From CAYPKG01 sp964411275 (GTDB lineage: Bacteria; Bacillota; Clostridia; Christensenellales; CAG-138), in NCBI GenBank assembly GCA_964411275.1, contig CAYPKG010000009.1, positions 6,650 to 70,649 of the forward strand: DNA of 64,000 nucleotides, given 5' to 3'. Each line of letters begins with the position of its first letter. Position 1 is the first letter of the stretch. Below, one piece after another: positions 35,552 to 43,667 of the stretch. The notes under the pieces were generated by a model. The model had not been told where the DNA came from, ran no database searches, and saw only the letters and a list, made by a program, of their open reading frames with translations. The translations under genes and the position numbers were made by a program.

Positions 35552-36567
35552 GCCTCCGCTTGTGCCGCGCCGGGGATCGGCTCCGGCGTTTCCTTATTGT
35601 CAGCTTCGGTTTCCTTCACGGCCGCCTGTTGCCCTTGCGGGCCGCGGGCGAGTTGAAACGCGGCGATGGCCACCTCCAGCATGCCTTCGTCCGGCTCCTT
35701 GGTGGTGATCTTCTGCAGCGCCATGCCCGGCGCCCGGATAATCCGCGCGAGGAGGCTGTCCGAGCGCGCGCCAAAGCGCAGCGCCTCATAGGAAATCCCC
35801 GCCACCACCGGCAACAGCAGGATGCGGGTCAGCATCCTGAGCCAGAGATTGGCGTTCCAGCCAACGGCGGCAAAGAACAGGATGCTGATGCCCATGACGA
35901 GAAACAGATAGTTCGTGCCGCACCGCGGGTGCAGCCTGGGTTGCCCGGCGGCGTTTTCCGGGGTCAGGGGCAGGTCCGCCTCAAAGCAGGCGATTGTCTT
36001 ATGCTCCGCGCCATGGTACATGAAAAGGCGGTTGATCTCCTTCATCCGTCCGATGGCGATGATGTATACGAGGAAAATACAAAGCCTGACCAGGCCCTCC
36101 GTCAGGCTTTTCCAGATGCTGGCGGCGGAGGAGCCGCCAAGCAGCAGCCCGCTGATGAACGTGGGAAGCAGGAAAAACATCCCCACAGCCATTAAGATTG
36201 CCAGCACAACCGCCACGGCAACCACGATCTTGTCCACGGATTTGCCTGTTTTTTCGGACAGCCACAGCTCGAACTTGCTGGGCTCCTCCAGGATGTCCTC
36301 GCCTGCAAGCTCCGCCGAGCGGGTGATTGTTTTCATGCCGACTGTCAGTGACTCCACAAACGACACCACGCCGCGCACGATGGGCAGGCCCAGGAACGAG
36401 CCTTTTTTCACCTTTGATTTTTCGGGGGTGAATTCCGTAACGATGCTGCCGTCAGCCCGGCGCACCGCCATGGCCATACCCTCAGGGGATTTCATCATAA
36501 CCCCTTCCATGACAGCCTGGCCGCCAATGTTGCATACCGTCCTTTTCCGGTCGGTAGATTTTTCCAT
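35548..36567 (-). CDS. yqhQ: DUF1385 membrane protein, YqhQ-like
   Basis: A 339-residue membrane protein with the DUF1385 signatures IGGQAVMEGVMM at the N-terminus and YHGAEHKTI in the middle, and about four to five hydrophobic segments. The function of the family is unknown. ATG 36567 is chosen because AAAGGAG lies just upstream; the in-frame ATG at 36615 has no such site. The rpmE-yqhQ-prmC-prfA order is common in clostridia. The C-terminus ends in a Pro/Glu/Ala-rich tail. Confidence 0.92.
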   Translation of the reverse strand: MEKSTDRKRTVCNIGGQAVMEGVMMKSPEGMAMAVRRADGSIVTEFTPEKSKVKKGSFLGLPIVRGVVSFVESLTVGMKTITRSAELAGEDILEEPSKFELWLSEKTGKSVDKIVVAVAVVLAILMAVGMFFLLPTFISGLLLGGSSAASIWKSLTEGLVRLCIFLVYIIAIGRMKEINRLFMYHGAEHKTIACFEADLPLTPENAAGQPRLHPRCGTNYLFLVMGISILFFAAVGWNANLWLRMLTRILLLPVVAGISYEALRFGARSDSLLARIIRAPGMALQKITTKEPDEGMLEVAIAAFQLARGPQGQQAAVKETEADNKETPEPIPGAAQAEA

Positions 36568-36785
36568 GTTACGCTCCTTTTCCTGAAGGCCCGCCTTCAG
36601 GCATACGATGTCCATATGTCATTCTTTATCATTATAGCATATACCTGTTCCCAGGAAAGACAAACCTTTTGCAAACTCAATGCTACAAAATATGGAACCT
36701 AAGAAGTATCATCCAAGCCCCGTATGCCGGCTGGATAGCTGGCCTGTGCTATTATTGCGGCCGCTACGCAGCAAAAATAAGGCAA

Positions 36786-36812
36786 AAGCCTCCCAACAAA
36801 AGCGGGAGGCTT
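36786..36812 (-). terminator. Terminator after rpmE
   Basis: Nine-bp stem AAGCCTCCC/GGGAGGCTT with a 9-nt loop, followed on the minus strand by TTGCCTTATTTTTG. It lies 19 nt beyond the rpmE stop. Confidence 0.85.
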
Positions 36813-36830
36813 AGGCTTGTCGTCTCACTA

Positions 36831-37028
36831 TTAGATTCCGTAGCGCTTTTTGAAGCGGTCCACGCGTCCGCCGCTATCGACCAGCTTTTGACGGCCGGTG
36901 TAGAACGGATGGCATTTGGAGCAAATTTCCACTTTCAGCTCCTCCTTGACGGAACCGGTGGTGAATGTTTCACCGCAGGCGCAACGCACCAATGACTCGC
37001 CATATGCAGGCTGAATATCCTTCTTCAT
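36831..37028 (-). CDS. rpmE: 50S ribosomal protein L31
   Basis: A 65-residue L31 of the zinc-binding type, with Cys16, Cys18, Cys37 and Cys40 (CAC and CSKC). This protein bridges the subunits and can serve as a zinc store. The Shine-Dalgarno GAAAGGAAG lies upstream. It is monocistronic, between the terminator above and the end of aroK. Confidence 0.96.
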   Translation of the reverse strand: MKKDIQPAYGESLVRCACGETFTTGSVKEELKVEICSKCHPFYTGRQKLVDSGGRVDRFKKRYGI

Positions 37029-37140
37029 AATGCTTTCTTCCTTTCTCGAAGATCCCTTCGGGGTTCTTCTAAGCTAACGGATGTTATTATATAACCCCGA
37101 ACACCAAAACGCAAGGCATTTTCTGCATTTCAGGTGCGGT

Positions 37141-37623
37141 TTATCCCATCGCCGCCTGAAACTCCTCCAATATCCGCCTGGCCGCGTCCTCCGGCTGAGC
37201 ATCGTTGGGGATTTCTATATGGCAAACCTCCTGATAGTACGGCAGCCTTTCCCGGTACAGCTTGGGGATATCCATAGACAGCGGCCGCCCGGCGGCTGAC
37301 AGGTTTTCTATGTCCCGGGTGAGAAAATACACCCGGCCGCAAGCGCGAATGGTGTCGCGGTTTTCTTGAAGCAGCACGGCGCCGCCACCGGTTGCCAGCA
37401 CGATGTTGTTTTGGGCCGCCGCAATTTTTAGCGCCTCGCGCTCCAGCGAGCGAAAACCCGGCACCCCCAACGACTCTATGAGTGCGGGGATGTCCGCACC
37501 GGCCCGCTCTTCGATGAGATCGTCCAGGTCCACAAAAACCCGGCCGGACAGCTGCCCCACAAGAGCGCCAACCGTGGTTTTCCCGGCCCCCGGCATGCCC
37601 ACCAGCACCAGATTGCTGCCCAT
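37141..37623 (-). CDS. aroK: Shikimate kinase
   Basis: A 160-residue kinase phosphorylating shikimate at O3. It has P-loop GMPGAGKT (residues 9-16), the DLDD motif, GFRSLERE for shikimate binding, the ATGGGAV loop and RPL in the lid. ATG 37623 is preceded by AGGAGGTG. It follows pheA by 5 nt and is the last gene of the aromatic operon. Confidence 0.95.
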   Translation of the reverse strand: MGSNLVLVGMPGAGKTTVGALVGQLSGRVFVDLDDLIEERAGADIPALIESLGVPGFRSLEREALKIAAAQNNIVLATGGGAVLLQENRDTIRACGRVYFLTRDIENLSAAGRPLSMDIPKLYRERLPYYQEVCHIEIPNDAQPEDAARRILEEFQAAMG

Positions 37624-37628
37624 ACGGC

Positions 37629-38774
37629 TTACACCTCCTGATAACAGCCCAAAAGGGCAAACCGCCGATCCGTTTCTTTTAACTCGCACAACAGCTGCCG
37701 CACATCCGGGTTCCAGACGGAGGCCGTAAGGTCCACATAAAAGAGGAAATCAAAGTCGCTGCCCGGTATGGGGCGGCTTTCAATTTTTGTGAGGTTCAGC
37801 CCCAGCACCGCGAACCTGGCGATCAACCGGTACAACTCCCCTGGGGTATGCCCCACCGAAAGCAGAAGGCTAATCCGGTCCGCGCCGGGGTATATGGCAA
37901 GTTCCTTTGCGATGCAGATAAAACGGGTGAAGTTGTTGGCGTTGTTCTGCACATGGTCGTCCAGCACACAAAGTCCGTACAGTGCCGCGCATTCGGGGGA
38001 GCTGATACAGGCCACATCCGTCCTATCGCTATTCGCCACCATGTCTGCGGCGATAGCGGTGTTTTCGCACACCACAGGCTTGATATTTCCACGGGTTTCG
38101 AAATAAAGGGAGCATTGGCTGATGGCCTGATGGTGGGAATACACCTCCCTGATATCCGAAAGCTTTGTACCGGGCTTCGCCATCAGCTGATGGTGCACAT
38201 GCAGCCTTACGCTTCGCACGATATGAAACCGGTTGCGGCTCATGAGGTCGTATACGCCGGTCACGCTCCCGGCGGAGCTGTTTTCGATGGGCAGCACGCC
38301 GTACTCGCAAAGGCCGCTTTGCACCGCCTGAAACACGCCGTCGAACGTGCGGAAGTACATGATATTCGGGGCAGAAAACAGTTTATCGCAGGCGTGCTGG
38401 GAATACGCGCCCTCCACGCCCTGGCAGGCCACGATGCCTTTCGCGGGAAACAACGTGCCTTCGGGCAGCGCAGCCGCCTCGAGATCCCGCCGAAGCTCCC
38501 CGTCTTGGCCCTGGCCCATTAGCCGCGCCTGATACGAGCGGCTTAAGTCAAACAGCACGTTGTATATCAGCCGCGCGACGCTTTCCATCTCCGGCCCGGC
38601 CTGTTGCGACACCCGGTAGAGTATCTCCCGCTCTCTTCCCGGGTTTAATATGGGCAGTTGATGCGCCGCCTTGTATTGCGCCACTTGCGCGCTTAACGCC
38701 ATGCGCTCCTGAATGAGATTTACCATCTCTTCGTCTACGCCGTCGATCCGGGCCCGAATATCCGTCAAATCCAT
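37629..38774 (-). CDS. pheA: Bifunctional chorismate mutase/prephenate dehydratase (P-protein)
   Basis: A 381-residue enzyme committing chorismate to phenylalanine. Domains are an AroQ chorismate mutase (about 1-85), prephenate dehydratase (about 105-285, with GAYSQHAC and PIENSSAGSV) and a C-terminal ACT domain containing ESRP for Phe feedback inhibition. ATG 38774 follows GAGGGAAAG; the TTG at 38798 overlaps the aroC stop and is less likely. A fused mutase-dehydratase is common in proteobacteria and also found in clostridia. No tyrA is in the operon. Confidence 0.95.
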   Translation of the reverse strand: MDLTDIRARIDGVDEEMVNLIQERMALSAQVAQYKAAHQLPILNPGREREILYRVSQQAGPEMESVARLIYNVLFDLSRSYQARLMGQGQDGELRRDLEAAALPEGTLFPAKGIVACQGVEGAYSQHACDKLFSAPNIMYFRTFDGVFQAVQSGLCEYGVLPIENSSAGSVTGVYDLMSRNRFHIVRSVRLHVHHQLMAKPGTKLSDIREVYSHHQAISQCSLYFETRGNIKPVVCENTAIAADMVANSDRTDVACISSPECAALYGLCVLDDHVQNNANNFTRFICIAKELAIYPGADRISLLLSVGHTPGELYRLIARFAVLGLNLTKIESRPIPGSDFDFLFYVDLTASVWNPDVRQLLCELKETDRRFALLGCYQEV

Positions 38775-38794
38775 TTTCTTTCCCTCGTTCTCTG

Positions 38795-39880
38795 TCAATT
38801 ATTTGTTTCCATCATCAAATCCAGCAGCACGGCGGCCATCACCGCCTCCACCACCGGTACCGCCCGGGGTACGATACAGGGATCGTGCCGCCCTGACACC
38901 GTAATTTTGGCGTTCCGGCGCTTGTCAATGTCCACGGTGTCCTGCTCTATGCCGATGGATGGCGTGGGTTTTATCGCGGCGCGAACGAGAATGGGCATCC
39001 CCGTGGTAATCCCGCCCAAATTCCCGCCGTGGTGGTTTGTCCGGGTCTTCACTGCAGTACCTTCTATATAATAGGGGTCGTTGTTTTGGCTGCCCTTTTT
39101 GTGCGCCGCACGGAACCCCGCGCCGAACTCCACCCCTACAACCGCCGGAATTCCAAACAGCGCCTGGGCCAATCGGTTTTCCATGCCGCCGAACATGGGG
39201 TTGCCCACCCCGGGCGGCATGCCGATGGCGCAGCATTCCACAATCCCCCCCAAGCTGTCCCCCGCCTGTTTCGCCCCGGCGATGGCCGCCTGCATTTGCT
39301 CTGCGGCATAGCTGTCGTTCACCGGGAACGGGCGGGATTGTACCGCAAGAAATGTCTGGAGGCTTATTTCAACCGGATCGAAGGGTACGTCCAATATACC
39401 GCCGATGTCCGCTATATGCGCGCCCACAGCCACGCCCCGCCGCTCCAGTATTTGCATGGCGATGCCCCCCGCCACGCACAGCGGCGCCGTCAGCCGGCCG
39501 GAAAAATGCCCGCCGCCCCGGGGGTCTTCGTGTCCTTGATAGCGGACGTGGCCCGTATAATCCCCATGCCCCGGCCTTGGAATATTGATAATTTGTTCGT
39601 AATCCCCGCTTCTCGCATCCGTGTTGCGAATGATGGCGCAAAGGGGCGCGCCTGTGGTCTTGCCTTTATAAAACCCGGACAATATCTCCGGCGTGTCCGC
39701 CTCCTGCCGCCTGGTGCTGTGTTCGCTGCGCCCCGGCGCGCGGCGGCTTAAAAAATCCTGTAGCCGGCCCATGTTCAGCGGCTCTCCGGCAGGCAGGCCG
39801 TCGATAACGATGCCGATGGCCGGGCCATGGCTTTCACCAAAGACCGTGTATCGGACGCGTTCTCCAAAGCTAGATGACAT
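38795..39880 (-). CDS. aroC: Chorismate synthase
   Basis: A 361-residue FMN-dependent enzyme converting EPSP to chorismate. It has FGESHGPAIG at the N-terminus, GRLTAPLC and the RTNHHGGNLGGITTGMP block. ATG 39880 follows GGGAGG and overlaps the aroA stop by 11 nt; an in-frame ATG at 39913 lacks a ribosome site. The C-terminal end is close to the pheA start. Confidence 0.97.
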   Translation of the reverse strand: MSSSFGERVRYTVFGESHGPAIGIVIDGLPAGEPLNMGRLQDFLSRRAPGRSEHSTRRQEADTPEILSGFYKGKTTGAPLCAIIRNTDARSGDYEQIINIPRPGHGDYTGHVRYQGHEDPRGGGHFSGRLTAPLCVAGGIAMQILERRGVAVGAHIADIGGILDVPFDPVEISLQTFLAVQSRPFPVNDSYAAEQMQAAIAGAKQAGDSLGGIVECCAIGMPPGVGNPMFGGMENRLAQALFGIPAVVGVEFGAGFRAAHKKGSQNNDPYYIEGTAVKTRTNHHGGNLGGITTGMPILVRAAIKPTPSIGIEQDTVDIDKRRNAKITVSGRHDPCIVPRAVPVVEAVMAAVLLDLMMETNN

Positions 39881-41132
39881 GCGCTGATCCTCCCAATCGT
39901 ACAAAATCTTCAAAAAAACCGGGATAGGACTTGTTTACCGCCTGTGCGCCGCTGATGAGCGTCTCCCCAGCCTGTGCAGCCGTGGCGAGAATTGCCGCCG
40001 CCATCACGATCCGGTGATCCGAAAACCCATCCACCGGCCCGCCCGTTTCTAGGCCGCCGCCCCGGATGATGATCTCGTCCGGCCCTGTGAAAGCGCGCAC
40101 CCCAAAGCCCTGCATGAGGTGCAAAATGGCGGCTACCCGGTCGCTTTCCTTGTCCCGCAGGCGGGAGACGCGCCGAAAGACGGTTTCCCCCCCGCCGGTC
40201 GCCGCCGCTGCCACCGCGAGAATGGGAGCGAGGTCCGGCACGTCCTCCAAGTCAATCTCCGCCCCGCGGCCCCCTTCTCCAGCGGACACCCGTACCCCGT
40301 CGGGTAGTACGGTGACGTCCGCGCCAAAGCGAAGCAATAGCTCCACGATTTGCTTGTCCCGCTGGAGAGAGCCCAAGGAAAGCCCCATTACCGTCACCGG
40401 CCCGCTCAGCGCCCCTGCCGTGAGAAAAAACGCCGCGCTGGACCAGTCCCCTTCCACCTGAACCGTGCCCGGGCTACGATACCGCTTTCCCCCAGGCACC
40501 AGAAATCCATCCTCACGGCGAACGACCCCCACGCCGAATTGCGCCATGGCCGCAATGGTCATGTCCACATACCCGGCGGATACCAGGGGGCCCGTTATCC
40601 TTATTTCCCCGCCGCCCACAAGAGGCAGGGCCAGCAGCAGCCCGGAAACATACTGGGAGCTGATGTTGCCCGGCAGGGAAAACACGCCGCCCTTCAATTG
40701 CCCCTTTGTGGTAAACGGCAACGCCGGACGGTCGGCTGCTACGCCGTGGGCCGCTATGGCCTCCTGCAACTCGGCGATCGGCCGCTCCGGCAGCCTGCCC
40801 TTGCCGTGAAATTTCACAGACGGGCAAAGGGCCGCCGCCACCGGCAGCAGCAGCCGAAGCGTCGTGCCGCTTTCCCCGCATTCTAAAAGCGGATGCGCCG
40901 CCGGGGTTTTGATGGGATGGACCGTCACCCCGTCATGGGCCTTGCTGACCTGTGCCCCCAACCGCGTCAAGCAGGACAGCGTCGCCGCAACATCCTCTCC
41001 CGGCGCATCCATACGCACCCGGACGGGCGCGTCACAAAGCGCCGCCAGGACGAGCAGCCGGTGGGCATGGGATTTGGAGGATATGGCTCTGATGGTACCG
41101 GATAGCGCCCCTGGCCTGATCATCATTTTCAT
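39870..41132 (-). CDS. aroA: 5-enolpyruvylshikimate-3-phosphate synthase
   Basis: A 420-residue enzyme joining shikimate 3-phosphate and PEP. It has SSKSHAHR near the N-terminus, GESGTTLR (PEP-site loop), LPGNISSQ and the C-terminal DHRIVMA. The GESGTTLR loop differs from the common GNAGTAMR and resembles class II-type glyphosate-tolerant enzymes; tolerance is an inference only. It starts behind GAGGAATAAG, 9 nt after aroB. Confidence 0.95.
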   Translation of the reverse strand: MKMMIRPGALSGTIRAISSKSHAHRLLVLAALCDAPVRVRMDAPGEDVAATLSCLTRLGAQVSKAHDGVTVHPIKTPAAHPLLECGESGTTLRLLLPVAAALCPSVKFHGKGRLPERPIAELQEAIAAHGVAADRPALPFTTKGQLKGGVFSLPGNISSQYVSGLLLALPLVGGGEIRITGPLVSAGYVDMTIAAMAQFGVGVVRREDGFLVPGGKRYRSPGTVQVEGDWSSAAFFLTAGALSGPVTVMGLSLGSLQRDKQIVELLLRFGADVTVLPDGVRVSAGEGGRGAEIDLEDVPDLAPILAVAAAATGGGETVFRRVSRLRDKESDRVAAILHLMQGFGVRAFTGPDEIIIRGGGLETGGPVDGFSDHRIVMAAAILATAAQAGETLISGAQAVNKSYPGFFEDFVRLGGSAHVI

Positions 41133-41141
41133 ACTTATTCC

Positions 41142-42206
41142 TCAAGTGGTTTCCCCCGCAAGCCGGAAGAATGCGGGAAGTTCGCTGAGCGGATAGCGCA
41201 CGAGCTCTACATGGCCAATCTTCCTGGGGAGGATCAATATGATCGTATCCCCGTCCCTTTTTTTGTCTGATAAGGCCGCCTCGCATAAAGTTTTAGGCAA
41301 ATAAGGCAATTGCGCCGGAAGGCCGCAAGCCCGCACCGCCTCCACGATATTGTCCCTGACATCGGCTTGGCAATACCCCATTTGCTTGGCCGCACGGGCC
41401 GCCCCCGCCATGCCGATGGCAACCGCATGCCCGTGGGAAACCGCGTATCCCGTGTGCCGCTCCACCGCGTGGGCGATTGTATGCCCAAAGTTCAGCAAAT
41501 GCCGTTCGCCTTTTTCCAGGGGATCGGCTTCCACGATCCGGGCCTTGATCGCCACGCATCGTGCCACGGTTCTCGTAATCTCCCGGCGATAGCTTCCATT
41601 TCGAAAGGCTTCGAACAGCTCCAAATCGCCTAAAATCCCCGCCTTCATGCCCTCCGCCACCCCATCGAGAAATATTTGCTCCGGCAGGGTAGCGAATGTT
41701 TCGCAATCGCAGATCACCAGGGATGGCTGATGAAAACTGCCCGCGAGGTTTTTGCCCATGGGCAGATCCACGGCGGTTTTGCCGCCCACAGAGCTATCCA
41801 CCGCCGCAAGAAATGTGGTGGGCATCTGGACATAGGGCAAGCCGCGCATGTAAACGCTTGCCGCAAATCCCGCAATGTCCCCGGTCACTCCGCCTCCCAG
41901 CGCCAGGACGCAATCGCCCCTCGTCAGCCCCGCCTGTGCCATTTCCTGAAGCAGCCCGGAAAGCGTGTCCATTGTCTTATGGTTTTCCCCAGGGGGGAAT
42001 TGTATCCGGGCCACCTGATATCCGGCCCCCGCAAGCGCCTTCGCCACCCGATGGCCGTACAGGGCGTTTACCGTGCTGTCGCTGATCAGGGCAATCTTGT
42101 GGGCTGAAATCCCCGCCTGCCCCATTAAAGTCCCGGCTGTATCCAGTATGCCGTGGCCAATATGTACCGAATACGGTACATGGGTTTTCACCTGAACGGT
42201 TTGCAT
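41142..42206 (-). CDS. aroB: 3-dehydroquinate synthase
   Basis: A 354-residue NAD- and metal-dependent enzyme of the sugar-phosphate cyclase superfamily. It has PPGENHKT, GGGVTGDIAGF, the DSSVGGKTAVD core and the metal His region FGHTIAHAVE. ATG 42206 is chosen because the upstream ATG 42215 sits too close to the GGAGA site. It follows aroF by 5 nt. Confidence 0.96.
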   Translation of the reverse strand: MQTVQVKTHVPYSVHIGHGILDTAGTLMGQAGISAHKIALISDSTVNALYGHRVAKALAGAGYQVARIQFPPGENHKTMDTLSGLLQEMAQAGLTRGDCVLALGGGVTGDIAGFAASVYMRGLPYVQMPTTFLAAVDSSVGGKTAVDLPMGKNLAGSFHQPSLVICDCETFATLPEQIFLDGVAEGMKAGILGDLELFEAFRNGSYRREITRTVARCVAIKARIVEADPLEKGERHLLNFGHTIAHAVERHTGYAVSHGHAVAIGMAGAARAAKQMGYCQADVRDNIVEAVRACGLPAQLPYLPKTLCEAALSDKKRDGDTIILILPRKIGHVELVRYPLSELPAFFRLAGETT

Positions 42207-42211
42207 AAATC

Positions 42212-43219
42212 TCATTCTCCTTTTACTGCGGCCCTGACCCGTTGTACGCCCTCAACCAATTTTTGATAGGCGCCGGGCTTTAAGGACTGCGGGCCGTCGC
42301 ACAGTGCGTGGCTGGGGTCGTTGTGCACCTCCACGATCAGCCCGTCCGCCCCTGCGGCTGCCGCGGCGTATGCCATGGGCTCTACCATCTGCCATCGCCC
42401 CGTGGCGTGGCTTGGATCCACGATCACCGGCAGATGGGAAAGAAAATGCAGCGCCGGAATGGCGGAAAGGTCCAATGTATTTCTCGTGTAATGCTCAAAT
42501 GTGCGGATGCCCCTCTCGCACAGAATAACCTGATAGTTGCCGCCGGCCATGATGTATTCCGCGCTCATCAGCAGCTCTTCCAGGGTGCTTGACAAACCCC
42601 GCTTGAGCAGGATTGGCTTTCGTTGCTTGCCAAGCTCCTTTAGCAGCTCAAAATTCTGCATGTTGCGCGCGCCTATCTGGATCATGTCCACCTCGTCAAA
42701 ATACTTCAGCTGTGAAAGGTCCATGATTTCCGTCACGATGGGCAGCCCCGTCTCTTTCTTTGCCAAAAGAAGCAGGCGGATGCCCTCCTCATGCAGGCCC
42801 TGAAACGCGTATGGGGATGTCCGGGGCTTAAACGCGCCGCCGCGCAATATGTCAGCCCCCGCCGCTTTGACCGACCGGGCGACGTTTACGATCTGCGCCT
42901 CCCCTTCCACAGAGCAGGGGCCGGCGATCATCATAAAATGCGTTCCGCCGGTTTTCGCCTCTCCCACCTGGACGATTGTGTCCTCCGGGTGGAATTTCCG
43001 GTTGGCGTTTTTATACGGTTCCTGGATGCGCTTGACGTCCTCCACAATTTCCATGGCCCGAATAAGGTCCATATCAACAGAGGCCGTGTCTCCAGTCAGC
43101 CCCAGCATCAGCTGGTGCGCGCCCTTTGACACCTGTACGGTCAGCCCCCGGGCGGCAAGCCAGTTGATGAGGGGATCCAACTGCTCCTGCGCTACATTTT
43201 GCTTAACGATTACGATCAT
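42212..43219 (-). CDS. aroF: 3-deoxy-7-phosphoheptulonate synthase (type I-beta, N-terminal domain)
   Basis: A 335-residue DAHP synthase opening the shikimate pathway from PEP and erythrose 4-phosphate. Residues 1-70 form the ferredoxin-like regulatory domain (MIVIVKQN...), and the TIM barrel follows with AGPCSVEGEAQ, GGAFKPRTSPYAFQG and DPSHATGR. The N-terminal domain in relatives mediates feedback by aromatic amino acids. It is the first structural gene after the Phe leader and attenuator. The ATG follows GGAGAAAG. Confidence 0.96.
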   Translation of the reverse strand: MIVIVKQNVAQEQLDPLINWLAARGLTVQVSKGAHQLMLGLTGDTASVDMDLIRAMEIVEDVKRIQEPYKNANRKFHPEDTIVQVGEAKTGGTHFMMIAGPCSVEGEAQIVNVARSVKAAGADILRGGAFKPRTSPYAFQGLHEEGIRLLLLAKKETGLPIVTEIMDLSQLKYFDEVDMIQIGARNMQNFELLKELGKQRKPILLKRGLSSTLEELLMSAEYIMAGGNYQVILCERGIRTFEHYTRNTLDLSAIPALHFLSHLPVIVDPSHATGRWQMVEPMAYAAAAAGADGLIVEVHNDPSHALCDGPQSLKPGAYQKLVEGVQRVRAAVKGE

Positions 43220-43253
43220 GGTCTTTCTCCGCCTTTTCTCTTGTCATTCACCT

Positions 43254-43290
43254 GAAAAAAATACCCCGCAGCGGGTTTGCTGCGGGGTAT
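43254..43290 (-). terminator. Attenuator terminator in the aroF leader
   Basis: On the minus strand a perfect 12-bp stem ATACCCCGCAGC/GCTGCGGGGTAT with a 6-nt loop, followed by seven T's. It lies between the leader-peptide stop and the aroF ATG, so it must be read through for operon expression. Its loop and adjoining bases (43272-43280) are complementary over 9 nt to leader-ORF bases 43340-43348 (CGGGTTTGC), giving an antiterminator. Confidence 0.88.
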
Positions 43291-43310
43291 GATTTGCGTC
43301 GGCTGTGCTG

Positions 43311-43415
43311 TTAAGCATGAAAGCGCGCGCATCTCCCAGGCAAACCCGAAAAACCCTTGCTAAAGATAAAAGCAAAGGTAAAAAACAGGTTGGCTGAAAA
43401 ATTCCGTATGTTCAT
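43311..43415 (-). CDS. Phenylalanine-rich leader peptide
   Basis: A 34-codon ORF with ATG at 43415-43413, an AGAGGTG ribosome site (43420-43426) and stop TAA at 43313-43311. Eight of the 34 residues are Phe, six of them within codons 11-22 (LFFTFAFIF then KGF). It is short, located about 20 nt from the predicted transcription start, and directly upstream of an attenuator terminator, like E. coli pheL. A ribosome slowed at the Phe codons would leave the antiterminator strand at 43340-43348 free. I infer Phe-dependent attenuation of the aro-pheA operon. Confidence 0.8.
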   Translation of the reverse strand: MNIRNFSANLFFTFAFIFSKGFSGLPGRCARFHA

Positions 43416-43443
43416 GCGCACCTCTCAAATCATTTCTTCGGCC

Positions 43444-43472
43444 ATCATAGCATAGATTTTTCTCGCTGTAAA
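43444..43472 (-). promoter_or_regulatory. Promoter of the aromatic operon
   Basis: Minus-strand TTTACA (43467-43472), 17-bp spacer and TATGAT (43444-43449) with extended TGC. Transcription should start near 43437, leaving a short lead into the Phe leader peptide. Confidence 0.75.
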
Positions 43473-43476
43473 GGGG

Positions 43477-43531
43477 CTGTAGCGCTAAGTGCATACCAAG
43501 TATAATTATTCAGATGTACTTAGCGCTACAG
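43477..43531. repeat. 17-bp inverted repeat upstream of the aro promoter
   Basis: Arms 43477-43493 and 43515-43531 are complementary at 16 of 17 positions, around a 21-bp AT-rich centre. Each arm contains the palindrome AGCGCT. The inner arm ends 4 bp from the -35 box, so it may be an operator. Confidence 0.75.
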
Positions 43532-43555
43532 CGGGCCGGCGGCTAGAAGAGCCGC

Positions 43556-43580
43556 AAAAAGGCGCCAGTGACGCCTTTTT
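43556..43580 (-). terminator. Terminator after the TPL-like gene
   Basis: Symmetric hairpin AAAAAGGCG/CGCCTTTTT with a 7-nt loop, usable in both directions. It separates the TPL-like gene from the aromatic operon promoter. Confidence 0.75.
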
Positions 43581-43622
43581 AGGCCCCGGGTTTTCTCCGG
43601 AGAAGAAAAATCCTACTGTTAT

Positions 43623-43642
43623 GCAGTAATCATGATTACTGC
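43623..43642. repeat. Perfect 20-bp palindrome
   Basis: GCAGTAATCA followed directly by its reverse complement TGATTACTGC, with no spacer, 25 bp beyond the TPL-like stop codon. The flanks ACTGT and ACAGT add partial symmetry. A loop-free dyad is more like a protein-binding site than an RNA terminator. Confidence 0.8.
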
Positions 43643-43667
43643 TACAGTCCCACAGACGCAGTTTTAT

